The notes below the pieces were generated by a model. That model was not told the origin of the DNA and did no database searches. It worked only from the letters and a program-made list of their open reading frames with translations. The translations under genes were made by a program, and so were the position numbers. DNA of 64,000 nt from contig NZ_JADMJO010000001.1 in NCBI RefSeq assembly GCF_018780385.1, forward strand, positions 39,386 through 103,385. Direction: 5' to 3'. The first letter of the stretch is position 1. Every line of letters starts with the position of its first letter. Below are positions 17,274-25,021 of the stretch, piece by piece. This stretch comes from Hydrogenophaga sp. (GTDB lineage Bacteria > Pseudomonadota > Gammaproteobacteria > Burkholderiales > Burkholderiaceae_C).

Positions 17274-18368
17274 TCATCGCTCCATCTTCGCCAACACACC
17301 CTCGGCCAGCCATTTCATGCCCAGGATCTCGGAATCGGTGAGCGACTGCCCGGCGGCAATTGCCACGCGGCCTTCGTTGTCGCGCACGCCGGCCTTGCTG
17401 GCAAACACCTGCAGCCGGCCAGCAGCCATGTCGGCCTGTTGCGCCAGCACCTCGTCGCGCACGGCGGTCGGCACCTTGCTGCCGAAACCGTCGACGCGGA
17501 TCATGCCGTCCTTCACGCCACCCCACACGCTGCCGCTCTCCCACTTGCCGTCGAGCAGCGCCTGCACGCGTCGGGTGTAGTAGTCGCCCCACAGGTGGGT
17601 GACGGCGACGATCTGCGCATCCGGCCCGAACTGGCGCATGTCGGAGTGGTAGGCCACAGCCAGCTTGCCGCGCTCCTGCGCGGCGGTCATTACGGCGGTG
17701 GAGCCGGTGTGGAAAGCCAACACCTCGGCGCCCTGGTTCATGAGTGACATGGCCGCGTCGCGCTCGCGCGGCGGGTTGAACCACTCACCCAGGAACACCA
17801 CGCGCACCGTGGCCTTGGGGTTGACCGAACGCATGCCCAGCGTGAACGCATTGATGCCCTGGATCACCTCGGGGATGGGAAAGCCGGCCACATAACCGGC
17901 CTGGGTGGCCATGCGCCCCGCGGCCACACCAGCCAGGTAACGGCCTTCGTAGTAGCGCGCATTCGCCGTGGCCACGTTGAGCGCGGTCTTGTAGCCGGTG
18001 ATGGACTCGAACTTCACATCGGGAAACTCGCGCGCCACCTTCAGCGTGGGCTCCATGTAACCAAAGCTCGGCGTGAAGATGATGCGATGGCCCTGCTGCG
18101 CCAGGTCGCGAATCACGCGCTCGGCGTCCGCCCCTTCGGGCACGTTCTCGACAAAGCGGGTCTCCACGCGGTTGCCCAGCGCGGCCTGCACCGCCAGACG
18201 CCCCTGCTCGTGCTGGCGCACCCAGCCTGCGGGAGTGAGGGGTGCGACATAGACGAACGCGGCCTTCAGCGGCGTGGGTGCCGGGGCCTGTGCATGGGTG
18301 GAAAAGGGAATGGAAAAACTGGCAGCCGCCAGTGCGCAGGCGCACCGGGCCACGAGGTTTTTGTACAT
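17274..18368 (-). CDS. BMP-family ABC transporter substrate-binding protein (second copy)
   Basis: 364 residues. The N-terminus MYKNLVARCACALAAASF has a cleavable signal peptide ending near HAQAPAP, but no lipobox at the cleavage site, so the protein should be free in the periplasm. The body follows the PnrA/BmpA fold: FVYVAPLTPAGWVRQHEQGR, ERVIRDLAQQGHRIIF, SFGYMEP, YEGRYLAGVAAG, FPIPEVIQGINAFTLG and VWGGVKDGMI. It is clearly a paralogue of the lipoprotein at 21776-22921. The gene precedes guaD, so the ligand is probably a purine base or nucleoside that uses the same permease. Confidence 0.88.
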   Translation of the reverse strand: MYKNLVARCACALAAASFSIPFSTHAQAPAPTPLKAAFVYVAPLTPAGWVRQHEQGRLAVQAALGNRVETRFVENVPEGADAERVIRDLAQQGHRIIFTPSFGYMEPTLKVAREFPDVKFESITGYKTALNVATANARYYEGRYLAGVAAGRMATQAGYVAGFPIPEVIQGINAFTLGMRSVNPKATVRVVFLGEWFNPPRERDAAMSLMNQGAEVLAFHTGSTAVMTAAQERGKLAVAYHSDMRQFGPDAQIVAVTHLWGDYYTRRVQALLDGKWESGSVWGGVKDGMIRVDGFGSKVPTAVRDEVLAQQADMAAGRLQVFASKAGVRDNEGRVAIAAGQSLTDSEILGMKWLAEGVLAKMER

Positions 18369-18397
18369 GGTGGTCCTCTACATGGCTTCCGTGAATG

Positions 18398-18429
18398 AAA
18401 ACGCGAGCCGGGGAAGCACCGGGCTCGCG
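18398..18429 (-). terminator. Rho-independent terminator after fic
   Basis: On the minus strand a GC-rich stem (CGCGAGCCCGG pairing with CCGGCTCGCG, one bulge) is followed by TTTT. It lies 22 bases after the stop of the Fic gene and before the second BMP gene, so it separates the two transcription units. Confidence 0.7.
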
Positions 18430-18451
18430 AGGGAAGAATTTTAGCCCGCCC

Positions 18452-19579
18452 TCAATGAACCAGCTCGTAGGCGGTGCTGCGACCACCCGCTGCCGTCTTG
18501 CGCAACACCCCCGTTGCCAGCAGTTGCTGCAAATCACGCAGCGCTGTGTCGGGCGAACACTTTGCCAGCTTCGCCCACTTTCCACTGGTGAGTTGACCTT
18601 CGAACCCGTCCAGCACGCGGTTGAGCATGGCCACTTGCCGCTCGTTCATCGGGGTCTGCGCCCAGCACTGCCAGAAACGTGCCTTGAACAACACCGAGTC
18701 AAGCGTGTGGTGGGCGCTCTCCACCGCGCGCAGCAAGGTCGATAGAAACCAGGTCAGCCACTCGGTGGCGTCCAGGTCGCCGCGCTGCGTGCGCTCCAGC
18801 ACCTCGTAGTAGCGCTTGCGCTCGCGCTGGATCTGGGCCGACAGGCTGTAGAAGCGCTGCGGGCTGCCGTCACCCCGCGCCAGGAAAAGATCACCGACCG
18901 CTCGCGCGATGCGGCCGTTGCCATCGTCGAACGGGTGTACCGTCACCAGCCACAGGTGGGCCAGCCCGGCCTTGATCACCGCCGGTTCTCCCGTGGCGGC
19001 ATTGGCCCACGCAAGAAAGTCGTCCATCTCCGCACACAGGCTTTCGGTTGGCGGAGCCTCGAAGTGCACACGTTGCCGCTGCACGGGTCCGGAGACCACC
19101 TGCATCGGACCCGACGCATCGTTGCGCCAGGCGCCCACACGGATGCGGGTGAGGCTGCCGAAGCCGGTGGGAAACAGTGCGGCATGCCAGCCGAAAAGCC
19201 GCTCGGCCGTCAACGGTTCCTGGTTGCGCTGCGTGGCATCCAGCACCATGTCGACCACACCATCCACATGGCGGTTCGCCGGCAACAGCGCGCCGATGTC
19301 CACACCCAGGCGGCGGGCCACCGACGAGCGCACGGACAACACGTCTAGCTGCTCTCCTTCGATGGCGCTGGTCTTGACGACGTCGTCGGTCAGAGCGACC
19401 AGGCTGGCACGCTCCTGCAGGGCCATGCCCACGTCGGACAGGCGGCCCAGCAAAACGCCCTGAGCACGGCTGACCTCTGCCAGCGGCGCAGCCAGCGCCG
19501 ACAGGTCGTAGTGCAGGGCCGGCCACTCGGGGGCCTGCCAGATGTAGCGCGGGGCGCGCCGGTATTCACCGCTGTTCAT
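18452..19579 (-). CDS. Fic-domain protein with N-terminal inhibitory helix and C-terminal wHTH
   Basis: 375 residues from the ATG at 19579. The catalytic motif HPFDDGNGRIAR is complete, with the histidine at residue 215, so AMP transfer to protein hydroxyls is expected. The inhibitory motif TSAIEG (T70 to G75) fits [S/T]xxxE[G/N] and lies N-terminal to the Fic motif, making this a class II, self-inhibited Fic protein. A DUF4172-like N-terminus and a C-terminal winged helix (residues about 310-375, GKWAKLAKCSPDTALRDLQQLLATGVL) suggest DNA binding. It interrupts the purine cluster and has a terminator behind it and a strong palindrome in front. The target is unknown. Confidence 0.9.
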   Translation of the reverse strand: MNSGEYRRAPRYIWQAPEWPALHYDLSALAAPLAEVSRAQGVLLGRLSDVGMALQERASLVALTDDVVKTSAIEGEQLDVLSVRSSVARRLGVDIGALLPANRHVDGVVDMVLDATQRNQEPLTAERLFGWHAALFPTGFGSLTRIRVGAWRNDASGPMQVVSGPVQRQRVHFEAPPTESLCAEMDDFLAWANAATGEPAVIKAGLAHLWLVTVHPFDDGNGRIARAVGDLFLARGDGSPQRFYSLSAQIQRERKRYYEVLERTQRGDLDATEWLTWFLSTLLRAVESAHHTLDSVLFKARFWQCWAQTPMNERQVAMLNRVLDGFEGQLTSGKWAKLAKCSPDTALRDLQQLLATGVLRKTAAGGRSTAYELVH

Positions 19580-19631
19580 GCGGCGATTTTGCCTGCCTTG
19601 CGGCAAATGCTCAAGTCATTCAACGCATAAA

Positions 19632-19662
19632 ATGCGGCGAATATCGGCCGTATTCGCCGCAT
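19632..19662. promoter_or_regulatory. 12-bp perfect inverted repeat before fic
   Basis: Arms ATGCGGCGAATA and TATTCGCCGCAT are separated by 7 bases, just after the adenine deaminase stop codon and 53 bases before the fic start. Read on the minus strand the stem is followed by TTTTAT, so it can also act as a terminator. The half-site TCGCCGCAT recurs across the fic start codon (19575-19590), which argues for an operator bound by the Fic protein's own winged helix. Confidence 0.6.
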
Positions 19663-19668
19663 GCCTCT

Positions 19669-20682
19669 TCAGGCGGCGATGGCAGCGTCCAGCAAGGCCA
19701 TCAGCTCAGCACGGCGAGCATCGCTCACAAAGCTGGCCTCGAAACTGTTGCGTGCGAGCGTGATCACGTCGTCCCGCGACAGATCGAGTGCCTGCACCGT
19801 CTGCACGAAGTTCGCGTTCATGTAGCCGCCGAAGTAGGCCGGGTCGTCGCTGTTGACGGTGGCGCACAGGCCGGCGTCGAGCAGGCGTTTCATCGGGTGG
19901 TCCTTCAGGTCGTTGACCACGCAGAGCTTGAGGTTGGACAACGGGCACACCGTGAGCGGCGTGCGGCGCTTCGCCAGTTCGGCCACCAGCGCCGGGTCCT
20001 CGAGCGAGCGCACGCCGTGGTCGATGCGTTCGGTCTTCAGATCGTTGAGCGCTTCCCAGATGTAGGCCGGCGGACCTTCTTCGCCCGCGTGGGCGACGAT
20101 GCGCAGCCCCAGTTCCCGACAGCGCGCGAACACGCGCGAGAACTTCGCTGGCGGGTGGCCGACCTCGCTCGAATCCAGCCCCACACCAATGAAGTGCTTG
20201 CGGTAAGGCAGCGCGGCTTCGAGCGTGGCAAACGCCTCTTCTTCACTGAGGTGGCGCAGGAAACACAGGATCAACGAAGCACTGATGCCCAGCTCCGCCT
20301 GCGCGCGATCGCAGGCGCTGGACAGGCCCTGGATCACGGTGGCCATGGGCACGCCGCGCGCGGTGTGGGTCTGGGGGTCGAAGAAGAGTTCGGCGTGCAC
20401 CACGTTGTCTGCCTTGGCATGCAGGAAGTAAGCCCAGGCCATGTCGTGGAAATCGGCCTCGTGCAGCAGCACGCTGGCACCCGCGTAGTAGATGTCCAGA
20501 AAACTCTGCAGGTTGGTGAAGGCATAGGCCTCGCGCAGCGCTTCCACGCTCGAGTACGGCAGGCTCAGGCCGTTGCGCTGCGCCAGCGCGAAGATCAGCT
20601 CGGGCTCCAGCGAGCCCTCGATGTGGATGTGCAGCTCAGCCTTGGGGATGGCGGCGGCGAGTTCGGCGGCGGTCGTGGTCAT
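19669..20682 (-). CDS. Adenine deaminase (adenosine deaminase-like fold)
   Basis: 337 residues from the ATG at 20682. The fold is that of adenosine deaminase: metal site AELHIHIEGS near residue 20, HAGEEGPP with the catalytic glutamate near 200, DHGV near 220, and NSDDPAYFGGY near 278. The extended agreement with the Pseudomonas-type adenine aminohydrolase (EGSLEPEL, SSEVGHPPAKF, YIWEAL, CPLSNLKLCV, DPAYFGGY) points to the free base adenine rather than adenosine as substrate. It would turn adenine into hypoxanthine. Only 10 bases separate it from the Rieske gene in front, so the two form one operon. Confidence 0.88.
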   Translation of the reverse strand: MTTTAAELAAAIPKAELHIHIEGSLEPELIFALAQRNGLSLPYSSVEALREAYAFTNLQSFLDIYYAGASVLLHEADFHDMAWAYFLHAKADNVVHAELFFDPQTHTARGVPMATVIQGLSSACDRAQAELGISASLILCFLRHLSEEEAFATLEAALPYRKHFIGVGLDSSEVGHPPAKFSRVFARCRELGLRIVAHAGEEGPPAYIWEALNDLKTERIDHGVRSLEDPALVAELAKRRTPLTVCPLSNLKLCVVNDLKDHPMKRLLDAGLCATVNSDDPAYFGGYMNANFVQTVQALDLSRDDVITLARNSFEASFVSDARRAELMALLDAAIAA

Positions 20683-20692
20683 GTCAATGCTT

Positions 20693-21706
20693 TCAACAAG
20701 TCCCCAAGGAGATCTCAAGGCGTTTCAGATAGCGGCGGTAGGCGCTCGACACCCGGTCGGCGGGCCCGTGCACCTCGGTGACTGGCGCGGTGCGGCCGAT
20801 GGGCAGGGTGCGCGGCGTCTGCGATTCCACCACGGGGCGGTCCTGCGCAAACACCGTGTCCTGGAAATCGACCAATTCCTTGTCGCTCGACGTGTCGCCC
20901 TGGGTGGCCATCACGAACCAGGCGGTGCACGCCGTGTCGCTGTTCGGGCGGATGAAGAGCGCGATCGCATTGCTCACCGGGTCGCCTGCGCTGGCGTCCT
21001 TGCGCAGGATGGCGCCGAAAGGATGTGGCACGTCGTAGCGGTAGTCGATCCACGCGCCCTCGTCGGCGCCGGCGTAGGCGCGGGGTTGCCAGGCGCGCGC
21101 ACCCGCCACCAGCAGCCCGTCAGCACCCTCCTCCACGCGGCCGATCTCCACCTGCGCGTGGCTGCGTTCGCCCAACCAGCCTTCGTGCACGAAGCCGAAA
21201 TGGCTGAGGTCCAGGAAGTTTTCCACCAGGCGTGGCGCGCTGGTGTTGAGTTCGTAGGGGCCGCAGACGACGCGTCGCCATGCGGGGTCTTCCCCAACGG
21301 CGAACACGGGTGGTTCATCGAGCGCGCCGCGCGAGGGTTGCGGCACCTCAAGCCGCACCCACACGAGCCCGAAACGCTCACGCGCCTCGAACACCGTCGC
21401 CACATGGCCGGCGGGCGGCGTGAAATCGGGCGCTGAGGGGATGTGCAGGCACCGGCCGTTGTGACCGAACTGCCAGCCGTGGTACGGGCACTCCAGGCGG
21501 GCGCCGTGCAGACCGATCAACACGCGGCCCATCGAGAGCCGTGCGCCGCGGTGCGGGCATTGGTCAACCCAGGCGTGCACCCGGTCTGCGTCATGCGTGT
21601 GTTCACGCCACAGCACCAACGGCTGCCCGAGCAGCCCGCAGGCCACGGGCGCTTCACGCACCTGATTTGAGGCGATCACGGGATGCCAGAGTTGCTGTTC
21701 GATCAT
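20693..21706 (-). CDS. Rieske non-haem iron oxygenase, alpha subunit (possible purine hydroxylase)
   Basis: 337 residues from the ATG at 21706; an in-frame TTG at 21721 is an alternative. The Rieske cluster ligands are C50, H52, C73 and H76 (CPHRG and CPYHGW). The mononuclear iron site is D166, H169 and H174 (NFLDLSHFGFVHEG). This is the size and layout of single-component oxygenases such as VanA and of HpxD. The HpxDE system of Klebsiella hydroxylates hypoxanthine to xanthine, and this gene is directly coupled to adenine deaminase, which makes hypoxanthine. I infer a purine substrate; N-demethylation of a methylated purine is the alternative. No reductase partner is visible in the window. 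Confidence 0.85.
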   Translation of the reverse strand: MIEQQLWHPVIASNQVREAPVACGLLGQPLVLWREHTHDADRVHAWVDQCPHRGARLSMGRVLIGLHGARLECPYHGWQFGHNGRCLHIPSAPDFTPPAGHVATVFEARERFGLVWVRLEVPQPSRGALDEPPVFAVGEDPAWRRVVCGPYELNTSAPRLVENFLDLSHFGFVHEGWLGERSHAQVEIGRVEEGADGLLVAGARAWQPRAYAGADEGAWIDYRYDVPHPFGAILRKDASAGDPVSNAIALFIRPNSDTACTAWFVMATQGDTSSDKELVDFQDTVFAQDRPVVESQTPRTLPIGRTAPVTEVHGPADRVSSAYRRYLKRLEISLGTC

Positions 21707-21723
21707 GAGGGTCTCATTCAAAC

Positions 21724-21751
21724 AAGAAAGCCGCCCGGAGGCGGCTTTCTT
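21724..21751. terminator. Hairpin terminator between BMP lipoprotein and Rieske genes
   Basis: Perfect 12-bp arms AAGAAAGCCGCC and GGCGGCTTTCTT with a CGGA loop, followed by T-rich sequence on both strands. It lies 24 bases after the binding-protein stop on the minus strand and just before the Rieske gene. It may limit read-through from the transporter operon into the deaminase operon. Confidence 0.8.
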
Positions 21752-21775
21752 TTCCAGAGCGCGGCGGAGCCGACC

Positions 21776-22921
21776 TCAGTTGGGGACTTTGCCTTCAACG
21801 CCTTTGACATAGAACTTCACGCCACCGAGAAACTTGTCGTCGGCGACCACGTCCTTGGCCAGCACTTCCTTGCCGTCCTGACCCACGATCGGGCCCTTCC
21901 AGATGGAGAAGCTGCCGTCCTTCAAGCCGGCGCGGATGGTGTCGACCTTGGCCTTGACTTCAGCAGGCACGTCTGCGGCCACAGAGACCATGTCGATCGC
22001 ACCCTCCTTCACGCCCCACCACACGCCACCGGTGGACCAGGTGCCTTCCAGCGCGTCCTTGGTGGCCTTGATGTAGTACGGCGCCCAGTTGATGACGGCC
22101 GAACCCAGGTGGGCCTTGGGGCCGTAGGCGGTCATGTCGGAATCCCAGCCGAAGGCGCGCTTGCCCAGCTTCTCGGCGGTCTGCAGCACGGCCGACGAAT
22201 CGGTGTTCTGGAACAGAACATCGGCGCCGCCGTTGATCAGCGAGGTCGCGGCTTCGGTTTCCTTCGGTGGATCGAACCAGCCGTTGACCCAGACCACGCT
22301 GGTCGTGACCTTGGGGTTCACCGACTGCGCGCCCATGGTGAAGCTGTTGATGTTGCGGATCACTTCAGGAATTGGGATCGATGCCACGATGCCGAGCTTG
22401 TTGCTCTTGGTCATGCTGCCTGCAATCACGCCGGCCATGTACGCGCCTTCGTAGGTGCGGCTGTCGTAGGTGCGCAAGTTCTCGGCGGTCTTGTAGCCGG
22501 TGGCGTGCTCGAACTTCACGTCCTTGAAGTCGGGCGCCACCTTGAGCATGGGCTCCATGTAGCCGAAGGTGGTGCCAAAGATCAGCTTGTTGCCTTGGCC
22601 GGCCAGATCGCGGATCACGCGCTCGGCGTCGGCGCTCTCGGGCACGTTCTCCACGAAGCTGGTGACGACCTTGTCACCAAACTCTTTTTCAACCGCCTTG
22701 CGGCCGTTGTCGTGGGCAAACGTCCAGCCGCCATCACCCACGGGTCCGACGTAGGCAAACGCAATCTTCAGCGGCGCTGCCTTGGGCGCTTCGGCCACAG
22801 CAGGGGCTGGTGCCGGTGCGGGCGCGACTTCTTCCTTCTTGCCGCAGCCGATCAGCGCGGCGCTGGCCAGGGCGGTCAGTGCGGCGACCTTCATCAGGGA
22901 ACGTTTGCTCAAATCTGTCAT
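21776..22921 (-). CDS. BMP-family ABC transporter substrate-binding lipoprotein
   Basis: 381 residues. The signal peptide ends in LIGC (cysteine near residue 26), followed by KKEEVAPAPAPAPA, a flexible tether, so the protein is membrane-anchored. The BMP/PnrA domain shows FAYVGPVGDGGWTFAHDNGR, ERVIRDLAGQGNKLIF, TTFGYMEP, YKTAENLR and VWWGVKEGAI. Family members bind purine nucleosides or bases. It is the last gene of the LysR-ATPase-permease-permease series, 121 bases after the second permease, and a terminator follows. Confidence 0.92.
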   Translation of the reverse strand: MTDLSKRSLMKVAALTALASAALIGCGKKEEVAPAPAPAPAVAEAPKAAPLKIAFAYVGPVGDGGWTFAHDNGRKAVEKEFGDKVVTSFVENVPESADAERVIRDLAGQGNKLIFGTTFGYMEPMLKVAPDFKDVKFEHATGYKTAENLRTYDSRTYEGAYMAGVIAGSMTKSNKLGIVASIPIPEVIRNINSFTMGAQSVNPKVTTSVVWVNGWFDPPKETEAATSLINGGADVLFQNTDSSAVLQTAEKLGKRAFGWDSDMTAYGPKAHLGSAVINWAPYYIKATKDALEGTWSTGGVWWGVKEGAIDMVSVAADVPAEVKAKVDTIRAGLKDGSFSIWKGPIVGQDGKEVLAKDVVADDKFLGGVKFYVKGVEGKVPN

Positions 22922-23042
22922 GGATGAACCTCAGGGTTGGGAGGGTGGTGGAACGGAAACGGAAGCGGAAAGAGACTGCCAGTTCAGCCGAACCCCGTAG
23001 GGTATCTGCACAGGCGGATTTTTCAAGAAAGTTCGTAGCAAA

Positions 23043-23969
23043 TTATGCGCCCGGGTAAAACGGTTTCCCGATGGAAGTCGGCATGTTGATGCGGATCCAG
23101 GTCGGGTTGCGGGAGATCAGCACGAGCACCACGATGGTGGCCAGGTACGGCATCATGGTCAGGAACTGGCTCGGCACGTTCACACCGATGCCCTGCAGGT
23201 GAAACTGCAGCATGGTCACGCCGCCAAACAAGTAAGCCCCGAGCAACACACGCGCCGGGCGCCAGGTGGCAAACGTGGTGAGCGCCAGCGCGATCCAGCC
23301 TTTGCCGGCGATCATGCCCTCCACCCACAGCGGCGTGTACACGGTGGACACATACGCACCCGCCAGACCACACAGCGCGCCACCCGCCATCACCGCCATC
23401 AGGCGGATGCGGCGCACCGGGTAGCCCAGCGCATGGGCTGACTCGGGACTCTCGCCCACGCTGCGGAGCACCAAGCCAGAGCGTGTGCGATAGAGGAACC
23501 AGACAAGGCCGAACACCAGCGCCACGCAGGCATAGACCATGGGGTGGTGGCGAAACAGCGCCGAGCCCAGCAGCGGGATGTCGGACAGATAAGGAATGGC
23601 GAACTGGCTTTGTTCGGGCAGCTTTTCCTGCACGTAGCGCGAGCCGGCAAAGGCCGAGAAGCCGGCACCGAACAGGCTGAGCGCCAGACCCGTGGCGTAC
23701 TGGTTGGTGTTGAGCCAGATCACGAGGCCGCCGAAGATCGCTGCCAGCAGCGCACCCGCGGCCATGCCGGCGGCAAAGCCCAGCGCCGTGCTGCCGGTGT
23801 GCACCACGGTGGCAAAGCCGGCCAGGGCGGCGCACAGCATCATGCCTTCGGCGCCCAGGTTGACGATGCCGGCCTTCTCGTTGATCAAGAGGCCCAGCGA
23901 CGCGATGGCCAGCACGGTGCCGGCATTGAGCGAGGCGGCGAAGAGTAGAGCAAGGGGTTCCATGGTCAT
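23043..23969 (-). CDS. Purine/nucleoside ABC transporter permease 2
   Basis: 308 residues, about eight to ten membrane helices. I chose the ATG at 23969 because its ATGA overlaps the stop of the preceding permease, and GGAA lies upstream. NEKAGIVNLGAEGMML and GENPESAHALGYPV-like segments (here GESPESAHALGYPV) are hallmarks of the BPD_transp_2 permeases of BMP-linked importers such as NupQ/YufQ. It forms the heterodimeric channel with the gene before it. Confidence 0.92.
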   Translation of the reverse strand: MTMEPLALLFAASLNAGTVLAIASLGLLINEKAGIVNLGAEGMMLCAALAGFATVVHTGSTALGFAAGMAAGALLAAIFGGLVIWLNTNQYATGLALSLFGAGFSAFAGSRYVQEKLPEQSQFAIPYLSDIPLLGSALFRHHPMVYACVALVFGLVWFLYRTRSGLVLRSVGESPESAHALGYPVRRIRLMAVMAGGALCGLAGAYVSTVYTPLWVEGMIAGKGWIALALTTFATWRPARVLLGAYLFGGVTMLQFHLQGIGVNVPSQFLTMMPYLATIVVLVLISRNPTWIRINMPTSIGKPFYPGA

Positions 23970-25021
23970 TTCTTCCAAACGAGTCTGTAGGCAATCAACG
24001 TGTCGCACGCCAGCAGCGCAAACAGCAGCAGCCCCTGGAACACCCCGGTGATCGATTTCGGCAGCCCCAGGCGCGACTGCGCGAGCTCACCGCCGATGTA
24101 GAACATGCTCATGAGGATGGCCGAGAACACGATGCCCACCGGGTGCAGGCGGCCCACGAAGGCCACGATGATGGCCGCGAACCCGTAGCCTGCCGGCACG
24201 TACGGTGTGAGCTGCCCGATCGGCCCCGCCACCTCCAGCCCGCCGGCCAGACCGGCCGCGCCGCCCGAGACCAGCAAGGCCGTCCACAGCGCCTTGCGCG
24301 ACGAGAAGCCCGCGTAGCGCGCCGCCGCTGGCGCAAGACCACCGACCAGCTGTGCGTAGCCCGCGTAGGTGCGGAACAGAAACACCCACACCGCGGCCAC
24401 ACCGGCGAGCGCGAGCAGCAGACCGATGTTCACGCGCGATCCGTCCATCAGGCGCGGGATCTGCGTCACCGCCTCGAAGGTCTTGGTTTGCGGAAAGTTG
24501 TAGCCCTGCGGGTCTTTCCACGGTCCGTAGACCAGGAAATTGAGCACCTGCACGGCCACGTAGACCAGCATCAGGCTCACCAGGATCTCGTTGGCGTTGA
24601 AGCGGTCACGCAGCAGCGCCACGATGCCGGCCCACACCATGCCGCCGATCACGCCGGCAGCCAGCACCGCCGGCACGATCCACGGCCCGGTCGACTTGTC
24701 GGCGGTGAGGGCCACCCCCGCCGCGAAGATCGCGCCCAGGATGTACTGCCCTTCGGCGCCGATGTTCCACACGTTGGAGCGGAAACACACGGCCAGACCG
24801 AGCGCGATGATCAGCAGCGGCGTGGCCTTGACCATCAGCTCCGAGAGCGCGTAGGTGCTCTTGATCGGTTCCCAGAAAAACACCTGCAGGCCGCGCACCG
24901 GGTCTTTGCCCAGCACCGCGAACAGGATCACGCCGATGACCACCGTGATGGCCAGCGCCAGCAGCGGCGACGCATAGCCCCACCCTTTGGACGGCTGTGG
25001 ACGGACTTCAAGCCGCAGCAT
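23966..25021 (-). CDS. Purine/nucleoside ABC transporter permease 1
   Basis: 351 residues with about ten membrane helices. Motifs LIIALGLAVCFRSNVWNIGAE-like (the ALGLAVCFRSNVWNIG stretch) and RDRFNANEILVSLMLVYVA match the NupP/YufP permease group. It overlaps the ATPase stop by 14 bases and the second permease by 4 bases, so the three genes are translationally coupled. The transporter imports purine bases or nucleosides into the cytoplasm by inference from the deaminases and xanthine dehydrogenase nearby. Confidence 0.92.
   Translation of the reverse strand: MLRLEVRPQPSKGWGYASPLLALAITVVIGVILFAVLGKDPVRGLQVFFWEPIKSTYALSELMVKATPLLIIALGLAVCFRSNVWNIGAEGQYILGAIFAAGVALTADKSTGPWIVPAVLAAGVIGGMVWAGIVALLRDRFNANEILVSLMLVYVAVQVLNFLVYGPWKDPQGYNFPQTKTFEAVTQIPRLMDGSRVNIGLLLALAGVAAVWVFLFRTYAGYAQLVGGLAPAAARYAGFSSRKALWTALLVSGGAAGLAGGLEVAGPIGQLTPYVPAGYGFAAIIVAFVGRLHPVGIVFSAILMSMFYIGGELAQSRLGLPKSITGVFQGLLLFALLACDTLIAYRLVWKK

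Noticed and set aside
19632..19662. Fic-linked palindrome considered as a toxin-antitoxin promoter
   Set aside because: No small antitoxin gene is present; the inhibitory helix is inside the Fic protein itself (class II).
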